64,000 nt of DNA from the NCBI RefSeq assembly GCF_024679095.1, contig NC_066518.1, forward strand, positions 13,093,857 to 13,157,856, written 5' to 3'. Under the pieces are notes generated by a model. That model searched no databases. It was given only the letters and a program-made list of their open reading frames with translations, and was not told where the DNA came from. Below, in pieces: positions 11,718 through 23,030 of the stretch. The position numbers were made by a program, and so were the translations under genes. The number at the start of each line of letters is the position of its first letter. Position 1 is the stretch's first letter. This DNA is from Eriocheir sinensis. Taxonomy: Eukaryota; Arthropoda; Malacostraca; Decapoda; Varunidae.

Positions 11718-11860
11718 CTTTCTCCTCCTCCTCCTCCTCCTCCTCCTCCTCCTCCTCTTCTTACCCCTGTCCTCTTCCTGTACCCTACCTGTGTCCCTTT
11801 CTCTCCTCTCCGTTATCTCCCACCCGACCCCTTCTCCTCTCCTCTCTACCCAAATCCCTC
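11718..11860. repeat. (CCT)n tract and pyrimidine spacer
   Basis: About 12 CCT units followed by C/T-rich DNA leading into the CCTAA-bearing array. Confidence 0.9.
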
Positions 11861-11865
11861 CTCCC

Positions 11866-12540
11866 ACCTAACCTAACCTTACCTTTTCTTCATTTCTTAC
11901 TCCTTCCCTCCCTATCTCCTTTCTTCCACCTTACTTGACCTTCTCCTCCTTCTTATTTCTTCTGCTCCTTCCCTCTCCACCTCTCTCCCTCCACCTTCCC
12001 ACCCGACCCCTTCTCTTCTCCCCTCTTCCCATCTCTCTCCCTCCACCTAACCTAATCCAACCATCTCTTACTCTCTTGCTCTTTCCCTCACCCCCTCTCA
12101 CCCCCCTTCTCTCCCAGCCTCCCCACCTCCCTACCTCTATCTTACTTAACCTAACCTAACCCTTTGCTCCTTCTCTCCCCCTCTCCCTTTCTTAACCTAA
12201 CCTAACCTAACCTTTCCTCCTTCTTCACCTCCCTAACTTAACCTAACCTACCCTCTCCTTCACTTCATTTCTTCCTCCTCCCCTCCCCCTCTCCCCTTCT
12301 TAACCTAACCTAACCTAACCTTACCTTCATCTATTCCTCCTTCACCTCCCTGACTTAACCTAACCTACCCTCTCCTCCTCTCCCCCTTCTCTCCCCCTCT
12401 CCTTTTCTTAACCTAACCTAACCTCTCCTCTTCATTTCTTCCTCCTCCTCTCCCCTTCTTCACCTCCCTAACTTGACCTAACCTACCCTCTCCTCCTCTT
12501 CATTTCTTCCTCCTCCCCTCCCCCTTCTCCCTTCCTCCCT
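11866..12540 (+). repeat. Pyrimidine minisatellite with telomere-like CCTAA runs
   Basis: Short runs of two to four CCTAA units (complement TTAGG, the canonical arthropod telomere motif) occur at least seven times within C/T-rich spacers. The shared phrase CACCTCCCT(A/G)ACTT recurs at 12226, 12343 and 12461, giving a ~117-bp higher-order unit. This is an interstitial array and not a telomere, because the runs are short and interrupted. Confidence 0.85.
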
Positions 12541-13140
12541 GTGACTGTAATAGATAATGAATTTGATCCCGCCTCATCGGGTTACTCTGGGAAATGGAAC
12601 AGGCCACCGCTTCTTGTTGTGTGTGTGTGTGTGTGTGTGACTATCGCCCCATCCATCTCCCTCCCTCTCTGCTTACTTACCCGTCTGAATACATTATGAA
12701 CCTGGCCGTAATGATATGCTAACCAACGTGTATCTACCTGTGTACGTACCTGTGTCGTGTTAGTTAGGTAATTATAGAGGGAAGAGTATATGTATGCGTT
12801 GTTTTTTTAGTTTAGTTTGGGTTAATAAGTGTTTGGAGGAGGATGGATGCTGATTTTTTTCCTTCTTTTGTTGCGGTCTCTTCTTGTTGGGTAATTATAT
12901 ATGGGGAAGAGTATTTTTTTTTTTTAAGTTTGGGTTAATAAGTGTTTGAAAATGAATAAATGCTGAGTGGTTTTTTTTTTCTTGGGTTTAATTAATTGGG
13001 TTTTGTTTGCATTACATTTTTTTTTCTTTGTTATTGTATTTAAGTTATTTTGAGTTTTTTTTTTCTTTTATAATATGGAGGAGTTTACATTGATATAACT
13101 TTTTTTTAATTTTCACTTTTATTTTATTTTATTTTATTTT
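12541..13140. other. T-rich unique DNA with a short GT run
   Basis: Contains (GT)n at about 12618-12639 and two related T-rich segments near 12770-12850 and 12890-12970 sharing GGGTTAATAAGTGTTTG. They form a degenerate ~120-bp duplication. No gene is recognised. Confidence 0.5.
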
Positions 13141-13141
13141 T

Positions 13142-13143
<2 letters not shown>

Positions 13144-13209
<66 letters not shown>
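13144..13209. repeat. (GT)n microsatellite
   Basis: 33 GT units after an ATTTT pentamer run. Confidence 0.97.
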
Positions 13210-13210
<1 letters not shown>

Positions 13211-13348
13211 TCGTAAAAAAATGTCGGAGTGGTGTCGCTTGATTCCACGTTTATTTTGTCACTTTTTATCTTTTTTTTTTTTCTCCATTTCTTGTTTTTG
13301 GCTGCAATTTTCCGCGTCACAGCCTGAAAAGTGCCTGTTACTTTTTTA

Positions 13349-13352
<4 letters not shown>

Positions 13353-13439
<87 letters not shown>

Positions 13440-13455
13440 TTTTCTCTCTTTTTCC
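13353..13455. repeat. (CT)n microsatellite with degraded end
   Basis: About 38 perfect CT units, then CTTT interruptions. Confidence 0.97.
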
Positions 13456-14700
13456 GATTCAACATATAGACTCTCTCTCCTTCTCTTTCTCTCTTTATCT
13501 ATCTTTTTAACTATCTATCAATCTTCTTATCTATCAGGCTATATCTATCTGTCTATAATTTTGTGACATCCTTTTCCAGACCTACAAATTAGCGGTCACT
13601 TTTAAGTATTCTCATTCCTCTCTGAACCTCTTATACATGTCGGTAAGTAAGTGACTCCAAAGGGAAGGGGAGGAACGGTATGGCGGGAGGAGGAGGGAGG
13701 AAAGGAGAGGGAGGGAGAGGGAACTTTCGTGGCTTCATCTGAGAGGGGGAGGGAGAAGGAGAGGAAGAGAAGTAGTGAGTGAGTTCGTTGGTTTGACTTC
13801 CCCCGTCAGGCCTCAGGTACTTGGAAGGGAGGAGGGAAGGTAAGAAGAGGGGAGGTGCGTGTTGTAAGGTATTTTGTTAAGGGGCGGGCGGGGCGGGTGG
13901 AGGCGGGTTGGGGTGTGGCTTGTCGGGGCGGCGGGGTGGGTGTAAAGGGAGGGAAGGGGATGCTGTTTTAACCCTTTGAGTGGGGCAGCGTGTGTAATGT
14001 AGGCACGGTTGGTTAGGGCTTACATGATTGGGGTAACGAGATGGGTGTAGCCGAGTGGTGTGTGTGGGTGTGTCAGGTCTGTGATGGACGGGGGAACACG
14101 TGTTGGATGAGTATATCTTGGTGTTTCGCGGAGTGACTTTCTACCCTGAGCTGTGAAGTAAAAGGTATGCGTGTAGGGGAGGGTATGTGTGTGTAGGGGA
14201 AGGAGGCGTCGGTGTACTTTCGTGTATATGTGTGTGAGGAAGTTACCACCACCATACCCTCACCACCGACATTTCTACCCCCATCACCGCCCCCCTCACC
14301 ACATCTGCTATATAACCCATCACTCAAAGCTATTCTGGACTTAGGTTATGTTAGATTAGGTTCACGTTAGGGTAGGTGTCTGCAAGTAAAAGATGTTTGC
14401 ATATGTTTTTAGCCTTGAACTACTTCCTCTACTATAAAAAAAGGAAGCAAAATACAGGAACATTGCTACCTTGTAAAGACTTAACATTAAAAAAAAACAT
14501 CCTTGGGCGACTCCGGGATATTATTTGCCCGAATGAATGAGTGAGTGAGTGATGGATGACGACGCGGCGTGAAGAAGATGAAGAAGGAGGACTTACACAC
14601 ACGCACCATAAACCATAAAAATACGACGTAACCGGAAACATTTTCATTCCACGCTATAAATGGCGACAAAAAATAACGATGTGGAGAATTTATGTTTGGG
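13456..14700. other. Mixed unique and G-rich DNA
   Basis: Short CTAT runs are followed by G-rich segments (13670-13960) with many GGGG/GGCGGG blocks, then unique sequence. A TTAGGTTA-type patch (14340-14375) resembles degenerate telomere motif. I see no supportable gene. Confidence 0.45.
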
Positions 14701-14714
14701 GTACGGAGGGCAGG

Positions 14715-14757
14715 AGGAGAAGGAGGAGGAGGAGGAGGAGGAGGAGGAGGAGGAGGC
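14715..14757. repeat. (GGA)n tract
   Basis: About 14 GGA units. Confidence 0.93.
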
Positions 14758-14759
14758 TG

Positions 14760-15700
14760 ATGAATAGTGTAATAACGCGAAATGTCTTGAGGTGGCCGCG
14801 AAATTAGAAGTGAAAAGGATGGAGTGGAGGGTTAGGGGTGGAGGGGGAGGCAAAGAGAGAGACATGTTAAGGGTGATGGAGGAGGTATGCGTGAGTTACC
14901 CTTAATGTGATGTATGCCAGGGAAGTGGAATGCCGTGAAACTCCTTATTTGCGAGTAACTATCAACGGTCCCGCGCGTTGGGAGAAGTAGGAAGTGAAAT
15001 AATTGGGGGTGAGCGCGTGGCGTGTACCCGAAATAGAGGTATGTTGAGTCTTGTGAAGTTATTTGCCGCCTCTTTTGCGTGTGTGTCACCAGAAGAGCTA
15101 TGAGTGATGGGATATATAGCAGAGGTGTCGGTGGTGAGGAGGGGGGTGGTAACGGGGTGTGAGGGAGGATTGGGATGGGGTGAGTTGTGAGGGTGTGGTG
15201 AGGGTGGTAGACAAGGTGTGGCTGAGGTGGAGTACTCTATCTAGATATAAAAAAAAAAGCAAGTAGGGGACAATTAGCGGCATTTGGTTACTTTTTGTTT
15301 GTCCGTTCTGCCCTCGTCCTTGTTTCGTCCAGACTCATGAGGGCACGCAGAGGAAGGAAAGAAGGAAGGACATAGTAGGACGTGTGTGTGTGGGTGTGGG
15401 GGGGGGGGGGTAGGTTGTGGGAAGGTTCATGTCCGTTAGGTTCTTGCATATTGAGCCTTTTACCTCCCACCCCCGATTATGTGTCCCGCTACGGCTTCCT
15501 GGACAGCGGATCAGTGTGCTGCGGCGTGTGAGCTGGTGTAGTGATGCTGAGGGGCTTCACTAAGGGCGGGGCGGCGTGCGATGGAGAGGAGGAGGAGGGA
15601 AGGCTCATGCTAGGCTGTTCTCCGTGATTTTTTTTCTATTTTTCAAGTTTGTTTTACGTGGAAATGATCATGTTTTTTTTGTATGTAAATTTACTTTTTT
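14760..15700. other. Unique DNA with GGGTG-rich patches
   Basis: Mostly non-repetitive; GTG/GGGGTG-rich at 15120-15225 and poly-G at 15399-15410. No gene is recognised. Confidence 0.45.
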
Positions 15701-15749
15701 TTTTATCAGGTGTAGTTAAGCTCACCATATCACTTATTTTCGAACTGTT

Positions 15750-15907
15750 TTATTTATTTATTTATTTTATTATTTTTCTTTACAACAAAGGAGACAGCTC
15801 AAGGGCACAAAAAAGGAAACAATAATGAAAAAAGAGCCCGCTACTCGCTGCTCCTACAAAAAAAGAATCAAAAGAGGTGGCCGAAAGAGAGGTCAATTTC
15901 GGGAGGA
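15750..15907 (+). mobile_element. SINE-like dispersed repeat, copy 1
   Basis: A T-rich leader is followed by ACAACAAAGGAGACAGCTC, AAGGGCACA, an A-rich segment with AAACAATAATG, then CGCTGCTCCTA and GTGGCCGAAAG, ending with GTCAATTTCGGGAGGA. The same order recurs at 24253-24400 and in part at 63207-63265. I recall similar sequence from crab genomic clones. No polymerase III A or B box is obvious, so SINE-like is a loose label. Confidence 0.7.
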
Positions 15908-16212
15908 ATTTAATTGTATATTATTATTATTCTCTAAATCTCGCAAGCTTTGTATCGCTTCTTAGGTCCTTTTTTTTGTGAAACCACTCAATTAAGCTTC
16001 GTATATCCATCTTGAGGCCGCTCTTTGAACCTTCCCAATAATCTTCTCTCTGTGTGTGCAAGTCTGGTTCATATTCGTGCGTTGGTCTTACGAATGATGG
16101 ACTTATCTTCTTAGCATTTCCTCATTGATGTAGGTAAAGGCTCGGCTACTCACACATTCGCTAACAGGTTTTACAGGTTAGCATATAATATAACAGGTTA
16201 GCGGTACGTAGC

Positions 16213-16213
<1 letters not shown>

Positions 16214-16277
<64 letters not shown>
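16214..16277. repeat. (GT)n microsatellite
   Basis: About 32 GT units. It follows a small ACAGGTTAGC repeat (16160-16215). Confidence 0.97.
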
Positions 16278-16280
<3 letters not shown>

Positions 16281-16334
16281 TTCTTCAGGCTTGGTCCATA
16301 TTATTAAACGTATCAAGCTCCCATTACGACTATT

Positions 16335-16645
16335 TTTCAAAGGCCACAGAGAAGATCAATGGGTTTTCATGGGTGACTTTCCCTTTCAATCTGCAGAATT
16401 CGTGTACAACTCTCTACCATCACAAAACAGTCCATGGAAATCCCAGCAACTTCCAATAGAGGCTTTTCAATCAGGCGACCTATATTATCGAGGCCACAGT
16501 GATGATTAACCGGGATTTCATGGGTGATATTCCCGATGAAGAAGCATAACTCGTGTAAAACTATCATCACGAGCATTACAAAACAGTCCATGGAAATCAC
16601 AGCAACTTCTTCTACATAGGGGCTTTTCCAACGGGCGAACTGAGG
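16335..16645 (+). repeat. 156-bp tandem duplication, two diverged copies
   Basis: Both copies carry GGCCACAG, TTTCATGGGTGA, CGTGTA, AAAACAGTCCATGGAAATC, CAGCAACTTC and GGCTTTTC in order. The AAAACAGTCC anchors are at 16424 and 16580 (156 bp). The copies differ by many substitutions and small indels. This looks like part of a dispersed repeat and not a gene. Confidence 0.8.
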
Positions 16646-16849
16646 CTCCGATACGGTTAAAAAATACGGGCTTTACACGGGTCCAAGGCAGCTCGTGTAG
16701 GCGCCTCTTGACCTGCTGTAACATAATGAAGGCTGTGGTCGTGATAGGGGATGGGGGAAGGGGGGAGGAGGTGGAGGGGAGGTGTCACGTCAGCATGTTT
16801 CAAGCCACTCGTGTTGAAAGCGAAGAACCTGGCCGCGACAAAGAGGGGT

Positions 16850-17040
16850 CCCACCACCACCACCACCACCACCGCCGCCGCCGCCACCACTACTACCACC
16901 ACCACCACCACTATCTCACCACCACTATCTCACGACCACTTCACCACCGTCTCACCGCCTCCATCACCACTCTACCACTGCTTCATCACCGCCTCACCAC
17001 AATCTCCTCACCACTACATCACCGCCTCACCACCACCATG
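16850..17040. repeat. (CAC)n-rich degenerate trinucleotide tract
   Basis: Starts with CAC/CGC units and decays into CACCACTATCTCAC-type phrases. Open frames give His- and Thr-rich peptides only. Confidence 0.85.
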
Positions 17041-17119
17041 ATAGGATTTCCCAGTCGGAGGAGGATCATCTTGCTGCTTTGGGCATATTTTTTTTCATTT
17101 TTCATGGTGTGTGGGGGGA

Positions 17120-17262
17120 TGGGGGGTTGTGTGTGTGTGTGTGTGTGTGTTTCGTTTTTTTTTTTTTCTTTATTCTATTAATTATTTTGTGTGTGTATTT
17201 TTTCGCCCCCCAAAAGTCGTACATCATCCCGTTTTTTTTTTTTTTTTTTTTTTTTTTCATGG
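17120..17262. repeat. GT, T and poly-T runs
   Basis: (GT)n at about 17130-17151, a T run, then an uninterrupted T26 near 17233-17258. Confidence 0.85.
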
Positions 17263-17329
17263 TGATTCAAAATGCATTCACGGTCAAACATACATTTATT
17301 TATCTTCTTCTAACCCCCTTAACCCTTTT

Positions 17330-17660
17330 TTTCTCCCCTCCCATTCCCCTCCTCTTCCACTGCACCCTTCTTTCTCTTCCGCTCTCTTCCCTCCCTTCCT
17401 CTCCTCCCCCTTTTCCATCCCCTTACCTCCCTTCCTTCCCTTCCTCCCCATATTTTCCTTTGCACCCCTCTTTCTCCTCCCCTCCCCTCCTCGCTTCCTT
17501 TCCTTCCCTTTCTCCCAATATTGTCCTCTGCACCCCTCTTTCTCCTCCCACCCCTTCCCTTCTTCTCCTCTTCCTTCTTCCCTTCCCTCCCCATATTTAC
17601 CTCTGCACTCCTCTTTCTTCTCCTCTCTTCCCCACCCCCTCTTCATCCCTCCCTTTTTGC
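17330..17660 (+). repeat. Pyrimidine minisatellite, about 70-100 bp unit
   Basis: The phrase CTGCACCCCTCTTTCTCCTC and variants recur near 17361, 17459, 17528 and 17603, each followed by C/T-rich spacer and CCATATTT or CAATATTG. Three overlapping long frames are consequences of this composition. Confidence 0.7.
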
Positions 17661-17934
17661 ACCCACCACCATTACGTCTCATGGGATTTCTGCTCCTGCC
17701 TCCCCCCCCCTCCCCCTCAACACACACCTAGCTTCTCCTTGGGCCGTTAGTGCCAGCGCGGGCCTTCTGCATGTCATAACAATCGCCTTTTATCCCAGTA
17801 TTTCATCCGCCGCCACTGTTCTGCCTGTCTGGACTACTATCTTTTCACTGTAGGGCTGAATTTGCCTTCTATACGCAGGGGAAGGTGGTGGTGGGGGTGA
17901 TAGTTTGGGCAGGGTGGGGTGGATGGCGTTAGTC
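17661..17934. other. Unique DNA, no gene assigned
   Basis: Balanced, non-repetitive sequence with no coding signal I can support. Confidence 0.4.
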
Positions 17935-18620
17935 AGGGCGGGGTGTTGGGGTGAGGGGTGGAGGAAGTGAAGGGGACTTTTTTCTGTAATATGGCTAAAT
18001 ATGACGTCTGTGTGGGGAGACGGTGATAGTTTGGGCAGAGGGATTGGTCCGGGCGGAGGAGGTGGGGCCTAGTATGTAGGGGGGTGTCAAGGGAGGAAAG
18101 GGGAGAGGTCATAAGGGAGGGGAGGGTTAAGGGGAGCAGGAGGGGGAGTTTTTTCTTCAATAGCGCTAAATTTGACTTCTTTGTGAGGGGAGACTGTGAT
18201 GGTGGTTCTGGCTGGGTAGGGGATGGGCATGGTAGGATGGGTGTTACGGGGCAAGGGTAAGGAGGGTAAGGCAAGGTTGATATAGGGTGGGTGTCAAGGT
18301 GGAAGGGAAAGGGGGAGAGGGAAGGGGAAGGAGGGCAGCAAAAGAGGGAAAAGGAAGGAAGAGGAGGGAAAGGTATGGGGTTGGTAGGGTGGGTGCCATA
18401 GGGGAAGGGGGAAAGGGAAGTGGGAGGAAGGTAAAGCAAGGTTGGTAGGGTAGGTGTTAGGGGTAGAAGGGGAAAGGGGAGCCCGGGGAGGAGAGGGAAA
18501 AGGAACGGGGGAAGGTGGAGGAGGGTAAGGTAGAGTTGGTATTGGGTGAGTATTAAGGTGGAAGAGGAAGGAAAAGGGAAGGGAAGGGTAGAGGGAGAGG
18601 GTGAGGGAAGGTTGCAATAT
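17935..18620. repeat. G-rich minisatellite region
   Basis: A ~181-bp repeat is marked by GCTAAAT(A/T)TGAC at 17994 and 18175, followed by GGGGAGAC(G/T)GTGAT. Further on, a ~120-130-bp purine unit recurs with GGTTGGTAGGG or GGTGGAAG phrases. The 239-residue minus-strand frame is a translation of these repeats. Confidence 0.65.
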
Positions 18621-18811
18621 AATGTTATGAAGGTCGGATCCCTCGGCGCCACCCCTGGAAAGAATGACCATATGCCGCACCGCCCTGCTTCAATTACTGG
18701 TATTTTATGACCCTAAACTTTCATCATTGGCAGAAAAAAAAAAATGTGCAGGGGAGTGAAGGAAGGAAGAAGGGGGTGGAAGAAAGTCACTTACTCTCCC
18801 CTTTTCCTCTC

Positions 18812-18870
18812 CCTCCTCCTCCTCCTCCTCCTCGTCCTCCTCCTCCTCTTCCTCCTCCTCCTCCTCCCTT
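18812..18870. repeat. (CCT)n tract
   Basis: About 18 CCT units with two interruptions. Confidence 0.93.
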
Positions 18871-19098
18871 CTCCCGTGTGGATCAAGTCTTTATGCTTTC
18901 TTACTTTTTAACACGTGAAACTGTCTTTTTTTACTAACCTGGAAACTCGTTTGACCCGAATTCTCTTTTTTCTTTTTATTTCTAATTTTTTAACGGGAAA
19001 CTCTGTCATGGTGTGCGAAGGCGGTGCGGCGGCGGGTAGTGAAGAATCTGCCAAGTTTGTCCTATTGAATGCAAAGATAACATTTTAGGACATTTTTA

Positions 19099-19102
<4 letters not shown>

Positions 19103-19137
<35 letters not shown>
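19103..19137. repeat. Long poly-T run
   Basis: About 35 consecutive T. It could be the A-tail of a minus-strand retrotransposed sequence, but no recognisable body is attached. Confidence 0.85.
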
Positions 19138-19191
19138 CACCGATTTAGATGAAAAAAAATAGCTAAAATGTTTTTTTAAATATGAATTATA

Positions 19192-19460
19192 ATGGATGTT
19201 GTGGTTGTGGTGGTGGTAGCTGTATTGGTGGTGGTATTAGTAGGAAACCAAGTAGCAACGGTGGTATTAGTGGTGACGGTGGTGGTTGTGGTGGTGTTTG
19301 TGATCATGATGGCGGTGTTAGTGGTAATGGTGGTGGTGGTGATGGCAATAATGTTAGTAATGATGGTGGTGATGGAGGTTGCAGTGGTCGTGATGATAAC
19401 AGTGTCGGTAATGGTGATAATGGTGCTGGCGTTTGGTATGTTGATTCTCTCCCTCGTAAT
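19192..19460. repeat. GGT/GAT-rich degenerate tract
   Basis: GGTGGT, GATGGT and GTTAGT phrases dominate. Both overlapping frames are Gly- or Val-rich low-complexity and not genes. Confidence 0.8.
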
Positions 19461-19654
19461 TCTCTTAAGTGGAGGTAATGCGCGGGTGTTGTGCCGTGAG
19501 GTGTGACGATAATGGCACTTAGGCGGCGGGGATGGCGCTCATTTTTCGTGCGTGGCGGCGTCGCGGAATAGCCGGCAGCAAGGAGTAGGAGGAAGAGGAG
19601 GAGGAGGAGGAGGTCGAGCTGGCGGGACGCGGGGCACCACTCCTTCGCGTCCTT

Positions 19655-20330
19655 GTTTGCCAGTCAGTCAGTCAGTCAGTCATTTGGTCAGGGAAGTAAT
19701 TGTGTCGATATATGAAGAGCGAAAAGCAGTATTTGTGTGTGTGTTTTGTGATAGAGTATGCCATAGGGTCTTTATACCATCCATTCTTCGTTTAGTTTTT
19801 GTTGTTCTTGTAAACCAGTCAGTCAGTCAGTCAGTCAGTCAGTCATTTGGTCAGGGAAGTAATTGTGTCGATATATGAAGAGTGAAAAGCAGTATTTGTG
19901 GGTGTGTTTTGTGATAGAGTATGCAATAGGGTCTTTATATCATCCATTCTTCGTTTAGTTTTTTGTCATTCTTGTAAGCCAGTCAGTCAGTCAGTCATTA
20001 GCTCAAAGAAGTAATTGTGTTGATATATGAAGAGTGAAAAGCAGTATTTGTGGGTGTGTTTTGTGATAGAGTATGCAATAGGGTCTTTATATCATCCATT
20101 CTTCGTTTAGTTTTTGTCGTTCTTGTCAGCCAGTCAGTCAGTCAGTCATTAGCTCAAAGAAGTAATTGGTGTGGAGGGTGAAAAGTGACGTTTGGGTTCC
20201 TGTGGTTAATAGTCCGTGTGTTCATTTTGTGACTAGCTGTGTCGTAGGGCTTTTGGCGTTCTTGGAAGTCATAAATTTTGCTGAAGGAAGTAATTGTGTT
20301 CATATGTGGAGGGGGAAGAGCGATATGTGT
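19655..20330 (+). repeat. ~150-bp tandem repeat nucleated on (CAGT)n, about 5 copies
   Basis: Each unit begins with a CAGT tetranucleotide run, then (A/G)GAAGTAATTG(T)GT, GATATATGAAGAG, TGTTTTGTGATAGAGTATG and CATCCATTCTTCG. GTAATTG anchors lie at 19696, 19859, 20011, 20162 and 20290. Divergence increases toward the right, and the last unit has lost the CAGT run. Confidence 0.88.
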
Positions 20331-20399
20331 CCTTAGCTAATGGTATATGTGTGCTTTTAACGATAAGGTATGTCATAGGGTCTTGTCCATTCTTTTTTT

Positions 20400-20660
20400 T
20401 TTTTTGTCGCATTCATTGAAGAGTTAACAAACCCAAGAGCTAAAACAACGTCATTAAAGGAAAAGGAGCTAAAACAACGGAAACAAAAGGGAAAATTAAA
20501 AAGAAAATGGATATAAAAAGCGATAGGAAAAAGGGAAGGAAAAGGGAAGCTAAAAAAAAACAGCAGGAAAAATTAACTAAAACAACGAAAGGAATAAGGG
20601 AAGAAAAAAGAAGAGGAAAGTAATGGAAAAGGAACAAAAACAGCCGTAGTAAAAGAAGTA
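20400..20660. repeat. A-rich purine tract
   Basis: Repeated AAGGAAAA, GCTAAAACAACG(A/G)AA and AGGGAA phrases. GCTAAAACAACG or a close variant occurs three times. Low complexity; no gene. Confidence 0.65.
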
Positions 20661-20779
20661 ACTACAAGAAGATTGGTTTATAATGAAGAAACAATATTAA
20701 AACAATCTGCTAATGCTTTTATAAACCCTGAAAGACAAGCTTGTAATCCTCTTGTAATCCTAATCCCTATACTACATAA

Positions 20780-21160
20780 TCCTTCCTGATCTTCTTCTCT
20801 TCCTCTCCTCCTCTTCCTCTTCCTCTCCTCTTCCTCTTCCTCTCCTCTTCCTCTTCCTCTTTATCAAACCTCGTAACATTCAAAGACAAGTTATCCTTCT
20901 TAATCCTAATCCTTCCTCTTCCTCCTCTTACTCTTTTTGCTTGCCTTCTCCTCTTTCTAATCTTCTCCTTCCTTCTACTCTTCTTTCCTTTCTTCCATCT
21001 CTTTCTCTTCCTTCTCATCTTCCTTCTCCTCTTTTTCACCGAAGTTGCGGCGCCAAGACAGACCACCCTAATGATCATCCTCTTTTTCACCCTTCTCCTC
21101 TTCGTCTTTTTTCTCCTCCTCCTCCTCCTCCTCCTTCTCCTCTTGTTGATCCCTCTTCGT
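20780..21160. repeat. CTCTTCCTC-type pyrimidine tract
   Basis: Repeated CTCTTCCTCTTCCTCTC units and CTCCTT tracts, with a short unique stretch near 20865-20900. Translations on both strands are low complexity. Confidence 0.75.
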
Positions 21161-21347
21161 ACAATGATGTGTCAAGCCCTTCCTAAGCTCGTATCATCCC
21201 CCCATTTACTTTTATTAGGTCAGTTTGGGCTGTTTAGAATGCAGGTTTTGGCCCATTATAGAGCGTATTACTGTTTTTTTTTTCCTGCTTTTTTTTTTTT
21301 TTTTTTTTTTATTTCACCTCGTATCTGTTTAGTAATTGTTGTTGTCT

Positions 21348-21350
<3 letters not shown>

Positions 21351-21383
<33 letters not shown>
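21351..21383. repeat. (CT)n microsatellite
   Basis: 16 CT units after a ~28-bp T-rich run. Confidence 0.95.
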
Positions 21384-21388
<5 letters not shown>

Positions 21389-21499
21389 CTTTGCTTCTTT
21401 TTTCTGCCTTTTCCCGCCCGCTGGAGACTCACTTTTTCGGGGAAGCAGCGAGGAAATGCAGCTGATTACAACTTTTTCATGCAAATAATGCCTTTCTGA

Positions 21500-21502
<3 letters not shown>

Positions 21503-21554
<52 letters not shown>

Positions 21555-21668
21555 GGCGCAGAACGAATAAAAAAGGAAGAGAAAAAAGAAAATGAAAAAG
21601 AAGAGGGGAATGAAAGAAAACGAAATAAGAATAACGAAAAAGATAAAGAAAAATAACTGAAAAAGGGG
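21503..21668. repeat. (GA)n array with conserved purine flank
   Basis: A (GA)24 array (21503-21551) is followed by an A/G block that closely resembles 7947-8057, including AAAGAAAACGAAATAAGAAT and ATAAAGAAAAATAACT. The shared flank shows that the array and the block move or duplicate together. Confidence 0.88.
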
Positions 21669-21982
21669 ATACTTATGTAATGATCGGAAAATAAAAGAGA
21701 GATATGGACGACATCAGATTGTAGCCCGAAAGAGAGACAAATAGTTCACACGGAGATGATGAGGAGAGAATATAGATAGATAGATAGATAGACTGACTTA
21801 AATAATGTAAACAATTTAACTCCCTCCTGAATCAAGCATTTTCCATATCTACATCTGACTACAGCTACTTTCCCTTCCAATAGCAGTGACGTAGATTCGT
21901 TTGACGCCCTTCCTCTATTAAAAAAAAAGGACGTCGGTTTGTAAATAAGTATTTTAATCAAAGACCGTGAAGGAGCAGTGCG

Positions 21983-21985
<3 letters not shown>

Positions 21986-22048
<63 letters not shown>
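21986..22048. repeat. (GT)n microsatellite
   Basis: About 31 GT units with one TTT interruption. Confidence 0.96.
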
Positions 22049-22050
<2 letters not shown>

Positions 22051-22184
22051 AGAAGGGCTCGTGTTCAAGCTTATGTGTATGTGTGGGTGGAAAGGGAGCT
22101 CGTGGGTGTGTGCGTGCGTGTGTGTTTGCGTAGACTCACTAGAAACACAAAGGTCATAAGTCCCAGCAGATTAGCGGTACCAAG

Positions 22185-22186
<2 letters not shown>

Positions 22187-22262
<76 letters not shown>
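22187..22262. repeat. (CA)n microsatellite
   Basis: 38 CA units, complementary to the GT array 140 bp upstream, so the pair could form a long hairpin. Confidence 0.97.
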
Positions 22263-22266
<4 letters not shown>

Positions 22267-22299
22267 GGGAGAGTAGTCTATGAGCTTGATGGATAAATA

Positions 22300-23030
22300 A
22301 CGTATTAAGTCAATAAGCTGGCTGACAGTAGGCGAAGAATCAGCAACCAGAACAACAACAAGCAGATGGTATATACAGCAGGAGGAAGCAGAGCACAGAG
22401 GGACATTGTGCTAGGTAAGGAGGGAGGGAGGGCAGCAGGCGAAACAGTTACGTGGGCAGCAAGTAGATGGGACGGAGGAATGGGCAGCGGGTAGAGAGGT
22501 AGAGATGTTAGTGGTAGTGGCGGTAACAGCAACATAACCACAGCAGGCAGCGGGAGTGGTGATTGGAACAGTGGTACGGGAACTTAGCAATCAGCAGAAG
22601 AGTAGCAGGAGAGATAAGACAGATATGTTCAGCAGTAGGTAGAGATGTTTGTGGTAGCAACAGTATAGTGGATGTAACAGTGGACTATGGAAACTTAGCA
22701 ATCAGCAGGGAACATATCAGTCAGCAGAAAAGTAGCAGGAGAGATGAGACAGATAGAGGTATGAGCAGTAGCAGGTAGATATGTTAGTAGCAGTATCAGC
22801 AGCAGTAGTGGCACAAACAGCAGTATGGGAAGGATACGTACGAAACATAGCAGTCAGTAGGAGCAGCCAAGCAAGCAGGAGGCGAAACAGTAACCACGGG
22901 GAGGAAACAGCAGACGAGTCCAAGATCATAACATTATTGGTGGTAGTAGCAGAAGCGGCAGTGGTGTTGGTGGAGGTAGCAGCAGCAGGAGTAGGTACAA
23001 CAACCCACCGCAGGCAGTAGCGGTTAGAAC
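22300..23030 (+). repeat. Degenerate AGCAG/GTAG-rich repeat region
   Basis: Two longer units can be aligned: GAACTTAGCAATCAGCAG...AGTAGCAGGAGAGATAAGACAGATA at 22578-22625 and a matching stretch at 22690-22752, about 110 bp apart. Smaller CAGCAG, GTAGCAG and GGTAGAGATGTT phrases recur throughout. No gene is supported. Confidence 0.65.

Noticed and set aside
11866..12540. A true telomere or chromosome end
   Set aside because: CCTAA runs have only two to four units and are separated by spacers, and ordinary sequence continues on both sides.
19655..20330. CRISPR array
   Set aside because: Units are long and diverged throughout with no alternation of fixed repeat and unique spacer; the window is eukaryotic.
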